Assembly (NCBI RefSeq): GCF_014075995.1 | Contig: NZ_CP055153.1 | Span: forward strand, 2,232,001 to 2,296,000 | Direction of reading: 5' to 3' | Source of the DNA: Adhaeribacter radiodurans | Lineage (GTDB): Bacteria; Bacteroidota; Bacteroidia; Cytophagales; Hymenobacteraceae | Length of the DNA stretch: 64,000 nt | Part shown: positions 20,313-29,602 of the stretch, piece after piece | Position numbering within the stretch: the stretch's first letter is position 1 | How the letters are laid out: every line of letters begins with the position of its first letter | Position numbers and translations under genes: made by a program | Notes under the pieces: model-generated | What the model was told of the DNA's origin: nothing | What the model saw: the letters and a program-made list of their open reading frames with translations, nothing else | The model's database searches: none

Positions 20313-21437
20313 GTGACTACAATTTCTGCATCGGATTCTAGTATCAGTATTTCTACACCTGGTCGAATTTGTCTGTTTGGGGAACACCAAGATTACTTAG
20401 GCTTACCGGTTATTGCTGTAGCTATTTCCCGGCGAATTTACCTGACAGGCCACCCTCGACCGGATAAAAAAGTGGTACTGCATTTACCAGATATAAACGA
20501 ACAGGAGACTTTTGACTTAGCTCCCCAACTAACTTACGAAAAATCACGCGATTATTTCCGGAGTGCTGTAAACGTTATTCAACGGGAAGAAAGAATTAGT
20601 TTTAACAGGGGTCTGGAAGCTACTGTTCGGGGTAATATTCCTATCAATTCGGGTACTTCCAGTTCTTCGGCGTTACTCGTTTCGTGGATAAATTTTCTGC
20701 TGCACACAGCAGATAAGCCCATTATTAAATCAGCAGCTGAAATAGGTGAATTAGCCTATAAGGCCGAAATATTGGAATTTGGGGAACCCGGAGGGATGAT
20801 GGATCATTACTCTACGGCTATGGGGAATATAATATATTTAGAGTCTCAACCCAAAATCCACGTTCAAACCTATAGGCCTAAGCTTGGCACCTTTGTATTA
20901 GGCGATTCCCAGCAACCAAAAGATACTATAAACATCTTAAAACGAGTAAAATACGGGATGTTAGAGGCTCTGCGGAAAATTAAGGCTTACGATCCTACCT
21001 TTGATTTACACGTGAATCCTTTAAGTAATGCATCTGAATATCGGTCCATCTTGACTGAAGACGAAATGATACTCTTTAAAAGTAATTTATCGGATCGTGA
21101 TATTTTACGCCAAGCAAAACAATTACTGGAACAAGGCCGGTTAGATTCTGAAGTACTTGGAGGGTTGCTAAACCAACACCAGGATAATTTGCGGGATGCA
21201 AAAAAGGTCTCTACCCCTAAGATCAATGCTATGATAGAGGCCTCGTTAAGGGCTGGAGCCTTAGGAGCCAAAATAAATGGTTCTGGTGGGGGCGGCTGTA
21301 TGTTTGCGTATGCCCCGGAGCAACCCGAAGCAGTGGTAGAAGCAATAGAGCAACAAGGCGGTAAAGCTTATATTATCACCATTGATGAAGGAACACGGTT
21401 AGAAATAATGGTTGAGCCAATAGTAAAGGAATCCTAA
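20313..21437 (+). CDS. GHMP kinase, galactokinase-like
   Basis: Cytoplasmic sugar kinase of 374 residues, GHMP superfamily. Motif 1 is PGRICLFGEHQDY (16-28), the galactokinase signature region; motif 2, the ATP loop, is PINSGTSSSSAL (110-121); motif 3 is GAKINGSGGGGCMF near 318-331. I chose the GTG at 20313 because no ATG lies before motif 1. Galactokinase is the nearest well-known match, but relatives phosphorylate GalNAc, arabinose or other sugars. With a GH109 and a GH31 enzyme downstream, galactose or N-acetylgalactosamine is a reasonable guess. Confidence 0.82.
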   Translation: MTTISASDSSISISTPGRICLFGEHQDYLGLPVIAVAISRRIYLTGHPRPDKKVVLHLPDINEQETFDLAPQLTYEKSRDYFRSAVNVIQREERISFNRGLEATVRGNIPINSGTSSSSALLVSWINFLLHTADKPIIKSAAEIGELAYKAEILEFGEPGGMMDHYSTAMGNIIYLESQPKIHVQTYRPKLGTFVLGDSQQPKDTINILKRVKYGMLEALRKIKAYDPTFDLHVNPLSNASEYRSILTEDEMILFKSNLSDRDILRQAKQLLEQGRLDSEVLGGLLNQHQDNLRDAKKVSTPKINAMIEASLRAGALGAKINGSGGGGCMFAYAPEQPEAVVEAIEQQGGKAYIITIDEGTRLEIMVEPIVKES

Positions 21438-21619
21438 TAATAACTTAAATTCATTTTTACCTCCTTAGTTTAGCCGATATTAAACAGTAATAGAATAAAA
21501 TTATATTGTAAGTACTATTATTTAACGCTAGGTACAATTACGATACATTAAGCAAGAATGATTTAATCGAACCAATTATATAAAGGAGTGAATTATAAAC
21601 TTTGATAATTTGAATACAA

Positions 21620-22978
21620 ATGACAAAATTTGTTAACCGGCGTGAGTTTATCCGGAAGAGTTCAACCGTTTTAGCGGCTACGGCAGCTACCAGTTTATTA
21701 CCTGTAAGTTTATTAGCGCAAAAAGCTGCCCCTAAAGTACGGTTAGGATTTATTGGGGTTGGTTTGCGGGGACGGAATCACGTGCACAATGCCCTGGCTT
21801 TCCCGGGAGTAACCATCCCCGCTATTTGCGACATCGACCCGGCCGCTGTTGCCGCAACTCAGAAAATGCTGCGGGAAGCTGGCCACAAAGAAGCCAAAGT
21901 TTACGGCAAGAACGATCACGATTTCGAAAATTTAGTAAAACGCGACGATATTGACGGGGTAATTATTGCTACTCCCTGGGAATGGCACGTACCTATGGCC
22001 CTGGCAGCTATGAATGCCCGTAAATACGCGGGAGTAGAGGTGTCAGCTACGGTAAAATTAGAAGAATCTTGGGCTTTGGTGGATACCTTCGAAAAAACCG
22101 GTTCGCATTGTATGATCCTCGAAAATGTGTGTTACCGCCGCGATGTAATGGCCGTCTTGAACATGGTGCGCCAGAACCTATTTGGAGAAATTACTCATCT
22201 GGAATGTGGTTACCAGCACGATTTGCGAGGAGTAAAGTTTAATAATGGTCAGAAGGCTTACGGAGGTGGGGTAGAGTTTGGTCCCAAGGCATTCAGCGAA
22301 GCTAAGTGGCGCACGCAGCACTCTGTAGACCGTAACGGCGATCTATATCCTACTCACGGTTTAGGACCAGTTGCCGAAATGATTAACATTAACCGGGGTA
22401 ACCAGTTTTTGTATTTAACATCTATGGCTACTAAAAGCCGTGGCCTGCACAAATACATTGTAGATAATGGCGGCGAAAACCATCCGAATGCCAAAGTTAA
22501 TTTTAAGCTGGGCGATATAGTGCAAACCATGATTAAATGCGCCAACGGCGAAACCATTTTAATTACCCACGATACCAATTCGCCGCGACCTTATTCCCTG
22601 GGTTTCCGGGTGCAGGGCACCAATGGCCTTTGGATGGATGATGGCGATAAAATTTACATTGAAAAAGTAAGTAAAACCAACGATGAGTGGGAGCCCGATA
22701 CTGAATACATGAAAAAATACGACCATAAACTCTGGTCGCAATTTGAGAAAGAAGCCGAAGGTGCCGGTCATGGGGGGATGGATTATTTCGTGATGCGGGA
22801 TTTTGTGGAAGCCATCCGGAACAAAACAGCGCCACCCATTGACGTATACGATGCCGCGGCTTGGTCGGCTATTAGTCCTCTATCGGAACAATCTATTGCT
22901 CAAAATTCTGCTTCTATTCCGATTCCTGATTTTACCCGTGGCAAATGGAAAAACCGCCAACCCGCTTTCGCTGTTTAA
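21620..22978 (+). CDS. Exported GH109-type Gfo/Idh/MocA family glycosidase
   Basis: NAD-dependent glycoside hydrolase family 109-like protein (452 residues); characterised members remove alpha-linked N-acetylgalactosamine through an oxidise-eliminate-add-reduce mechanism using bound NAD. The N-terminus NRREFIRKSS plus a hydrophobic alanine-rich stretch is a twin-arginine export signal, which fits a protein exported folded with cofactor. The Rossmann motif is GVGLRG (46-51). ENVCYRRDVMAVLNMVR (168-184, Tyr172) and YPTHGLGP (243-250, His246) match the GH109 catalytic regions. It sits 182 bp after the kinase gene. A plain dehydrogenase function cannot be excluded. Confidence 0.83.
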   Translation: MTKFVNRREFIRKSSTVLAATAATSLLPVSLLAQKAAPKVRLGFIGVGLRGRNHVHNALAFPGVTIPAICDIDPAAVAATQKMLREAGHKEAKVYGKNDHDFENLVKRDDIDGVIIATPWEWHVPMALAAMNARKYAGVEVSATVKLEESWALVDTFEKTGSHCMILENVCYRRDVMAVLNMVRQNLFGEITHLECGYQHDLRGVKFNNGQKAYGGGVEFGPKAFSEAKWRTQHSVDRNGDLYPTHGLGPVAEMININRGNQFLYLTSMATKSRGLHKYIVDNGGENHPNAKVNFKLGDIVQTMIKCANGETILITHDTNSPRPYSLGFRVQGTNGLWMDDGDKIYIEKVSKTNDEWEPDTEYMKKYDHKLWSQFEKEAEGAGHGGMDYFVMRDFVEAIRNKTAPPIDVYDAAAWSAISPLSEQSIAQNSASIPIPDFTRGKWKNRQPAFAV

Positions 22979-23045
22979 GTAAATAATTCATAAATAGAGA
23001 ACCGCTTACCAATTAAGTACACTGTTATTTAAAATTTAAATAGAT

Positions 23046-23110
23046 TGTCCTTCCGGAAAATATTTTGCTTCAATAGCAATTTAGTTTTCTTGAAGGACAG
23101 TTTTATTTTA
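23046..23110 (+). terminator. Putative terminator after the GH109 gene
   Basis: TGTCCTTC (23046-23053) pairs with GAAGGACA (23092-23099), with inner GAAAA/TTTTC pairing, followed by GTTTTATTTTA. It separates the GH109 and GH31 transcripts at least in part. Confidence 0.5.
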
Positions 23111-23188
23111 TCTCATGTGAAACACGAGATTTTAGTAAATTCGGAAGTGTTATAAAAGCTTAAAATAGTACGCCTAAGTTCAAATTTT

Positions 23189-25336
23189 ATGAAAAAGCTG
23201 GTCTTTCTTCTGGTTGTTTTTTTCAATACTACCGTTTATGCCCAGAAACAAGAAATAAACTGGCAGGAAATTACACCGGGAATTTGGGAAGCTGTTATTG
23301 GAAACCCCGAAGAAATTGACTTATTAAGGATAGCCGAAATTCAACCACGCACAGACGCGCTGCAAAAGTTAGGTAAACTTCCTTTCCCGGATTTTCTAAA
23401 AACCAGTAGTGCCGACATAAATGATAATAAAACTTATTTGCGATTTCCGTTGCAAAAAGAAGAACAGCTATTTGGTTTAGGCTTAAATTTTAAAACTGTC
23501 CAGCAACGGGGAACCATCAAAAATCTGCATGTAGACCATTATAATGGTCAGGACGATGGCCGTACCCATGCTCCTATTCCCTTTTATGTATCAGATAAAG
23601 GCTACGGCATTCTTATAAATTCGGCTCGTTACCTAACAGTTTATGCCGGAACCAGCGTCCGGGCGGATAGTAAAGATTTCCCGTCTGAGCGAAACCGGAA
23701 CGACCCAAAGGCAGGTTGGGAGGCCCAGCCCTATTCAGATGCGGTAGAAATTCTGGTACCGGCCATAGGCGTTAAAGTTTATGTTTTTGTGGGCAAAACC
23801 CCTTTAGAAGTTGTTCAGCGCTATAATTTATTTAATGGCGGCGGTACCTTACCTCCTAAATGGGGTTTAGGTTTTACGCATCGTACACCTACTTTATTTA
23901 CCGATAAACAAGTTTTAAAAGAAGTGGCAGCTTTTGAGACGAAAGGTTATCCATTAAGTTTTGTGGGTCTGGAGCCTGGCTGGCAAAGTACCTCTTACCC
24001 GAATTCCTTTGTTTGGGATAAAACCCGGTTTCCGCAACCGCAGCAATTTTTAAGCGAATTACGAAAAAAGAACATACGTGTAAATTTATGGATTAATCCT
24101 TATACAGGTTCTAAATCTCCGGTCTACGACCAGATAAGACCATATACTTCTTCGCATACTGTTTGGATGGGTTTAGTACCCGATTTTACCCTGAAACCAG
24201 CTCAGGAATTATATAAAAAATTGTTTACGTCCGAACATTTAAAAATGGGGGTGTCCGGGTATAAAGTAGACGAGGTAGATGGATATGATAATTGGCTTTG
24301 GCCGGATGTAGCTACTTTCCCATCGGGTATACCTGCGGAGCAAATGCGGCAGGTGTACGGCCTTAAATTCCAAAAAATGGTGGATAGCTGGTTTCGGGGG
24401 CGAAATACGCGCACGTACGGTTTGGTGCGGGCTTCTAATGCCGGGGCTTCTAATTTGCCTTTTGTAATTTATAATGATTATTACGACCACCGAGATTTTA
24501 TTACTGCCTTGTGCAACAGTTCCTTTCTGGGTGTTTTATGGACTCCCGAAGCGCGTTCTTCTAAAACAGATGAAGAATGGCTGCGTCGGATGCAAACTGT
24601 ATGTTTTTCGCCGATGGCTATGCTTAATGCCTGGGCAGATGGTACCAAACCTTGGACTTACCCAGCCGTGGCCGAACCCATTAAGCAGGTAATGTTACTC
24701 CGGATGCAACTGTTGCCGTATCTATACACCACCTTTGCGCAGTACCATTTCGAAGGCAAACCACCCGTACGGGCTATGAACCTGGTGGAAGGTTTTTCAT
24801 TTACTACTAAATCTGAAACTGTTGGCTTAAATTCAACTGATAATCCTTATGGTTTGGCCTTAAAGCAAGACATTAAAGACCAATACATGCTGGGTGATTA
24901 TTTGTTGGTGGCTCCGCTTTTTGCCGGCGAAAAAAGCCGCAAAGTTATTTTACCGGCTGGCAAATGGTATGATTTCTACACCGGAAAGTTGGCAGGTGCC
25001 GGAGAAGTATTTCAAATTACACCAGGGATGGATAAAATTCCACTTTTTGTAAAAGATGGAGGCATTATTCCGCTTATTCCACCTTGTTTAAAAAGTCCGG
25101 CTAATGAAACAATATTACCACTTACCGTCCGGCATTACGGGGAAAAAGAAGGTTCCTGGAATTTGTACGACGACGATGGTGAAACCTTTAATTACGAAAA
25201 AGGTGCTTATACCTGGACCAGATTAGAAGTTAAAAAAGATAAAAATGGCTTGCTGAAAGGAAATGCCTTAATTGCAAAGAAAAATAATTTCCATTATAAG
25301 AATATCCGTTGGGAGTTTATGACTACTTCTAAATAA
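23189..25336 (+). CDS. Exported glycoside hydrolase family 31 protein
   Basis: Family 31 alpha-glycosidase-like enzyme, 715 residues, with a signal peptide (1-18, ending VYAQ). An N-terminal beta-sandwich (about 20-215) precedes the TIM barrel starting at LPPKWGLGFTH. The nucleophile region is GYKVDEVDG; by analogy with KTDFGE of alpha-xylosidase the nucleophile is D361. The acid/base region is unusual: instead of the common W-x-GD it reads VIYNDYYDHRD, with D430 as best candidate. The barrel is followed by a C-terminal beta domain. Family 31 covers alpha-glucosidases, xylosidases, galactosidases and N-acetylgalactosaminidases; the neighbours hint at the latter two. Confidence 0.87.
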   Translation: MKKLVFLLVVFFNTTVYAQKQEINWQEITPGIWEAVIGNPEEIDLLRIAEIQPRTDALQKLGKLPFPDFLKTSSADINDNKTYLRFPLQKEEQLFGLGLNFKTVQQRGTIKNLHVDHYNGQDDGRTHAPIPFYVSDKGYGILINSARYLTVYAGTSVRADSKDFPSERNRNDPKAGWEAQPYSDAVEILVPAIGVKVYVFVGKTPLEVVQRYNLFNGGGTLPPKWGLGFTHRTPTLFTDKQVLKEVAAFETKGYPLSFVGLEPGWQSTSYPNSFVWDKTRFPQPQQFLSELRKKNIRVNLWINPYTGSKSPVYDQIRPYTSSHTVWMGLVPDFTLKPAQELYKKLFTSEHLKMGVSGYKVDEVDGYDNWLWPDVATFPSGIPAEQMRQVYGLKFQKMVDSWFRGRNTRTYGLVRASNAGASNLPFVIYNDYYDHRDFITALCNSSFLGVLWTPEARSSKTDEEWLRRMQTVCFSPMAMLNAWADGTKPWTYPAVAEPIKQVMLLRMQLLPYLYTTFAQYHFEGKPPVRAMNLVEGFSFTTKSETVGLNSTDNPYGLALKQDIKDQYMLGDYLLVAPLFAGEKSRKVILPAGKWYDFYTGKLAGAGEVFQITPGMDKIPLFVKDGGIIPLIPPCLKSPANETILPLTVRHYGEKEGSWNLYDDDGETFNYEKGAYTWTRLEVKKDKNGLLKGNALIAKKNNFHYKNIRWEFMTTSK

Positions 25337-25732
25337 TTAGGTGAAGCTTTTGCAGAATGGTATAAAGCAATTGCAAAATAGGCTAAAAGTGAAAGAACAT
25401 ATTAGTTGAATAAAGGTCTTTTACGTGGAGACTGTTCCAGTCTCCATATTTAGGTTTTATGAGGATTGTTAAGTACCCACAGTTGGCTCCCGGCCGGCGG
25501 GCCTCGTTTGACTCTCTCGCACTCACTATCCTTTCTTTCCTCGACTGCATCTGCGGAATGTGGCTGCGCTACACCGGAAGCCTAGCAGGTGCTCTAAAGT
25601 TAAAGTGTGTCAGCCTCTATAACACTTGATACCCTATTTGCCAATATTGTAATCCAAACTAATAATTAATCAGTTTAGAAAGGCTGTTTAGGGAAAACGT
25701 ATAGACAAAAGCCTTTAATCAGTAATTAAAAT
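25337..25732. other. Intergenic region carrying a dispersed repeat
   Basis: Between the convergent GH31 and MFS genes. Apart from the repeat copy at 25426-25600, I see no gene. The 9-bp hairpin at its left end could end transcription from the GH31 side. Confidence 0.5.
25426..25600. repeat. Dispersed palindromic repeat, copy A
   Basis: Starts with a perfect hairpin TGGAGACTG-TTC-CAGTCTCCA (25426-25446), continues through GGCCGGCGGGCCTCGTTTGA and TTTCCTCGACTGC, and ends near CACCGGAAGCCTAGCAGGTG. The copy at 49.95-50.13 kb has the same blocks in the same order; parts recur at 27.2 kb and 3.7 kb. It is non-coding and intergenic. Confidence 0.7.
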
Positions 25733-27028
25733 TTAACTTTTCTCGGTTACTTTAGTTGGTTGGACAAAACCCGAGGAAGGGGATAGACTGGGTTCCTGTC
25801 CATCTACTTCTTCGTAATCCAGGTCTTTGTGGAAGGTTTCTTCTAAGCGGGATAAAGCCAGCAACGCAATCCCCACGATTAAGGCACCTACCAGAGCCGC
25901 TCCGGTGGTAAGACCAAAATGTCCTTTGGCATATATGAATAAGGCTGAAATGGGAATTACCGAAGCTCTCACAAAATTAGGTACCGTGGTAGCTACCGTG
26001 GCTCGTAAGTTAGTCCCAAATAACTCGGCCGCAATGGTGATAAATAAAGTCCAGTACCCGTTAAAGAAGCCCAGTGCTGCGCAGAAAAAGTAAAAAGTAG
26101 TCAGGCTTTGGGTTTTAGCCAGTAAATAAACCAGCATTAAAGAATAAGAACCTAGCAGAAAGATAAACATTCCTTTCTTGCGACTTCTAAACCGCTGGCT
26201 CAGGTACCCCGAAACTATATCACCGGCCACCTGGCCAGCAAAGGCTAACATTACGGCTTTGCCCGCTACTATAGGTTCTGTAACTCCTAAAGCCGCCCCA
26301 AATTCCGGAGAAAAGAAAATGAGAACCCCTGAAACAAACCAGATGGGCGTACCTATTAAAATAGAGTATAAATATTTACTAAAACGGGTACCATTCGAGA
26401 ACAGCATCAGGAAATTGCCCCGTTTTACGTGTTTGTTTTTCAGGTGCAGAAACACACCCGATTCAAAAACTCGAACCCGCATAAATAGCAATAACAATCC
26501 TAAACCACCGCCCACAAAATAGGAAACTCTCCAATCAAAAGTTGAGGCAACAAAGTAGGCTAGAATGGCTCCAAACACCCCAACTGTAGCCACCAAGGTG
26601 GTTCCCCAGCCCCGGATTTCTTTCGGTAATATTTCGGCTACTAAGGTAATTCCTGCTCCTAACTCGCCCGCCAGACCGATACCAGCAATAAAACGTAAAG
26701 GCAAATACTGTTCGTAAGAAGTAACAAAACCATTGGCAATATTGGCCAGGGAATACAACAAAATAGAACCAAATAACACCGAGAGCCTACCTTTTTTATC
26801 ACCCAGAATACCCCACAAAATACCACCGATTAACATACCGGCCATTTGCATATCCAGGATAAATAAACCTTTATGGAACAAGTCATCGTCGGTTAAACCT
26901 AACTCTTTTAGACTGGGTACCCGCACGATATTAAACAAAAACAAATCATACATATCTACCATATAGCCTAAGGCGGCTACTAAAACGGGTATTTTTAAAA
27001 GCTGCTTCAGCACAGGGGATATTGCCAT
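25733..27028 (-). CDS. MFS transporter
   Basis: Major facilitator superfamily carrier of 431 residues with about 12 membrane segments. Motif A between segments 2 and 3 is GILGDKKGRLSVLFG, and RFIAGIGLAGELGAGITLVA is the segment-4/5 region typical of the sugar-porter / metabolite:H+ symporter branch. The C-terminal tail is acidic and soluble. It is the last gene of a minus-strand group with an SDR, a Gfo/Idh oxidoreductase and GH88, but a 521-bp gap with a repeat separates it from them. It probably imports a sugar or sugar acid. Confidence 0.85.
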   Translation of the reverse strand: MAISPVLKQLLKIPVLVAALGYMVDMYDLFLFNIVRVPSLKELGLTDDDLFHKGLFILDMQMAGMLIGGILWGILGDKKGRLSVLFGSILLYSLANIANGFVTSYEQYLPLRFIAGIGLAGELGAGITLVAEILPKEIRGWGTTLVATVGVFGAILAYFVASTFDWRVSYFVGGGLGLLLLFMRVRVFESGVFLHLKNKHVKRGNFLMLFSNGTRFSKYLYSILIGTPIWFVSGVLIFFSPEFGAALGVTEPIVAGKAVMLAFAGQVAGDIVSGYLSQRFRSRKKGMFIFLLGSYSLMLVYLLAKTQSLTTFYFFCAALGFFNGYWTLFITIAAELFGTNLRATVATTVPNFVRASVIPISALFIYAKGHFGLTTGAALVGALIVGIALLALSRLEETFHKDLDYEEVDGQEPSLSPSSGFVQPTKVTEKS

Positions 27029-27549
27029 AGATTTGCTTGTTAAATTTTAAAACGTTGTTCCGAAAGAGTAATCTTCAATTTACCAATTTGTAAAAGAATT
27101 CCAGCAATTAGTAAGTAAGAGAATTTGGGTCTAAGAGGGTAATGATGCTAAATAGCTTTTTTAGTTATTTAAAATTATTTCGTAGAGCCTATTACAGTCT
27201 CCTTTTGGTAGTGCTAACTTGTTTGGACCGTAACCAATTTGCCTCGTGACTTGCGGGTCTCGTTTGGCTGTTAAGGTCCTTTTAGCGTTCCGGTGCCGAC
27301 GTAAGAAGCATGGTGCAACGCTATAAGGATCTATGAAGCCAACTGGTATTAGTTGCTAGTAACTTCTGATACCACCATTTCTACCGTTTATGGAATCAAA
27401 ATGGAAAATATACATTCTGTATTTAAATTCTGTTAAAGCTACCCTCCTAAGTTGAAGAGGAGTAGGGATGTTTGATTTTTCGCTTATTAGTTTTCTTTGG
27501 GTGCTTTAATAATTTTTGGTAGTAAAAAGGCGTATCCAGTAATAAATAG
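27029..27549. other. Intergenic region carrying a dispersed repeat
   Basis: 521 bp between the MFS and SDR genes, with no gene seen. It holds repeat copy C (27181-27343). AAAACGTT near 27049-27056, upstream of the MFS start, loosely resembles a LacI-type operator centre but is not convincing. Confidence 0.4.
27181..27343. repeat. Dispersed palindromic repeat, copy C
   Basis: The left part (ACCGTAACCAATTTGCCTCG) matches copy B almost base for base. The right part is a long imperfect hairpin: GTTTGGCTG...CCTTTTAGCGTT (27262-27289) against AACGCTATAAGGATC...AAGCCAAC (27317-27343). The hairpin arm is the reverse complement of the element at 3.7 kb. Confidence 0.65.
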
Positions 27550-28320
27550 TTACAAACGTGGTAAGGTCATTCCGCCGTCTACCATTAGTACCTGGCCAGT
27601 GGAGTAGGGAAAGTAACCCAAAGCTAAGGCTGCAACGGCTTTTCCTACATCCTGGGCTTCGCCCCAACGTTTTTGTACGGTTAAGCCTTCGCTAATTAAT
27701 TTATCATACTTTTCGGTTACTCCGGCGGTCATATCGGTTTTTATAATGCCGGGTCGTACTTCGTAAACCGGTATGTTGTATTCACCTAACCTTGCGGCAA
27801 ATAATTGAGTAGCCATGCTTAAACCAGCTTTGGCCATGCAGTATTCGCCCCGATTAACTGAGGCCACGGTAGCCGATACCGACGAAACATTTACAATACA
27901 GCCGGAGAATTCCGGATTAGTTTGGGTTTGCTCTACCATCCAGTTAGCAACGGCCTGGGTTAGAAAATAAGGACCTTGCAGGTTGGTGGTGAACACATGG
28001 GTAAAGCTTTCTTCGGTAGCTTCCAGAATATCTTTCCTTTCTTTAGGAGCTACGCCGGCATTATTTACCAGCACGTGTAGTGCTCCAAAATGAGCTTTAA
28101 TTTCTTTTATCATCCGGGTACGGTCCGCTACAGAAGCCACATCGCCCTGGCAGTAAATTGCTTCGCCTCCGTATTGTTTTAAATCATTAATAACATCCGC
28201 CACGGCTTCTGCCGGGCGTACGCCATTAATGGCTACGTCGAATTCAGCTTGAGCCAATTGCTTGGCAATACCCAAACCAATACCCCGACTTCCCCCTGTA
28301 ATAAATGCTACACGTTTCAT
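27550..28320 (-). CDS. SDR family 3-ketoacyl-ACP reductase-like oxidoreductase
   Basis: Short-chain dehydrogenase of 256 residues, cytoplasmic. Cofactor motif TGGSRGIG (8-15), structural NNAG (86-89), and the catalytic set Ser147, Tyr160 and Lys164 (Y-x-x-x-K) are all present. It resembles FabG by sequence, but the setting, between a sugar carrier and a Gfo/Idh oxidoreductase, suggests oxidation or reduction of a sugar or uronic/keto acid, as with many FabG-like genes in carbohydrate loci. It follows the Gfo/Idh gene after 68 bp on the same strand, so probably one transcript. Confidence 0.88.
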   Translation of the reverse strand: MKRVAFITGGSRGIGLGIAKQLAQAEFDVAINGVRPAEAVADVINDLKQYGGEAIYCQGDVASVADRTRMIKEIKAHFGALHVLVNNAGVAPKERKDILEATEESFTHVFTTNLQGPYFLTQAVANWMVEQTQTNPEFSGCIVNVSSVSATVASVNRGEYCMAKAGLSMATQLFAARLGEYNIPVYEVRPGIIKTDMTAGVTEKYDKLISEGLTVQKRWGEAQDVGKAVAALALGYFPYSTGQVLMVDGGMTLPRL

Positions 28321-28388
28321 GCATTCACTAAAATTTAAGAAATTAAATCTTTAAGTTATTTTGATGATAAGTAAGATTAAGTTTAATC

Positions 28389-29540
28389 TTACAATTCCGG
28401 AATGTTTACCCAACAGCGCTTGGCCCAACTTTCTAAACCTTTTTCGGCTAATTGCACGCCTTTGGCTCCCTCGCGTAAATCCCAGGGGAAAGGGGTGTCT
28501 TTTACAACGTGCTTTAGGAAAAGCTCCCATTGCACCTTAAAAGCATTTTCGTACACTTCCTGTTCGGGTACTTTCGACCAACCTTCGAAAAAATTAATAG
28601 GTTGCGGAATATCGGGGTTCCAGACGGGTTTAGGTGTATTCCCGTAATGCTGGGTATAACACTCGCGTAAGCCAGCTACTGCCGAACCCTTGGTACCATC
28701 CACCTGTAAGGTTAGTAAATCGTCGCGGCGTACCCGGACGGTCCAGGAAGAATTAAAATGCGCAATTACCCCGTTTTCTAATTCAAAGGTAGCATAGGCT
28801 GCATCGTCGGCGGTAGATTTGTAAGGCTTACCGTTTTCGTCAATTCTTTCTTCAATGTGGGTGGCACCCAAACACGAAACAGCTTTTACTTTGCCAAAAA
28901 TATTATCCAATACGTAGCGCCAATGGCAAAGCATATCTACAATTATTCCGCCATCATCTTCTATGCGATAGTTCCAGGAAGGGCGCTGCGCCGGAATAGT
29001 ATGCCCTTCGAAAACCCAATATCCAAACTCCCCCCGCACCGACAAAATTTCTCCGAAAAAATTATTCTGAATTAAACGTTGGAGCTTAAGCAAGCCCGGC
29101 AACCATAATTTGTCTTGTACTACTCCGTTTTTAATGTTGTTCTTTTTACAAAGCTCATACAATTCCAAAGCAACTTCTGTACTAACGGCAGTAGGTTTTT
29201 CGCAATAAACGTGCTTACCGGCTTTTACGGCTTGCCGTACCCCTTCTGCCCTTCGGCCGGTAGTCTGGGCATCAAAGTATATTTGATAATGCGGGTCGCT
29301 CATTACACTTTCCAGGTCGGTAGTGAAGGCAGGTACCCCCGAAAGCTCCGCTAATTTTTGCAGCTTAACGGCATCGCGCCCTACCAGTACTGGATCCGGT
29401 ATAATAAATTCTGAGGGACTAACTTTTACGCCACCTTGTTTAATAATCTCGACGATAGAACGCAATAAGTGCTGATTCGTACCCATGCGGCCTGTTACGC
29501 CGTTCATGATAATACCTACTTTATGAATAGTGGGGGACAT
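28389..29540 (-). CDS. Gfo/Idh/MocA family oxidoreductase
   Basis: NAD(P)-dependent sugar oxidoreductase of 383 residues without export signal. The Rossmann segment is IIMNGVTGRMG (10-20), a variant that resembles the GxTGxMG of dihydrodipicolinate reductase rather than the usual GxGxxG. The family motif EKP is at 114-116 (YCEKPTA), and the C-terminal half holds the sheet that carries catalytic Asp/His (DMLCHW region). The substrate is not predictable; neighbours point to a sugar or uronic-acid derivative. It lies 62 bp after the esterase gene. Confidence 0.88.
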   Translation of the reverse strand: MSPTIHKVGIIMNGVTGRMGTNQHLLRSIVEIIKQGGVKVSPSEFIIPDPVLVGRDAVKLQKLAELSGVPAFTTDLESVMSDPHYQIYFDAQTTGRRAEGVRQAVKAGKHVYCEKPTAVSTEVALELYELCKKNNIKNGVVQDKLWLPGLLKLQRLIQNNFFGEILSVRGEFGYWVFEGHTIPAQRPSWNYRIEDDGGIIVDMLCHWRYVLDNIFGKVKAVSCLGATHIEERIDENGKPYKSTADDAAYATFELENGVIAHFNSSWTVRVRRDDLLTLQVDGTKGSAVAGLRECYTQHYGNTPKPVWNPDIPQPINFFEGWSKVPEQEVYENAFKVQWELFLKHVVKDTPFPWDLREGAKGVQLAEKGLESWAKRCWVNIPEL

Positions 29541-29602
29541 GCTTTATGAGTTAAGAGTTAAAAGTTATGAGTTTGCAGGTTTCAACTTTTTAGAAAGTAC
29601 TG

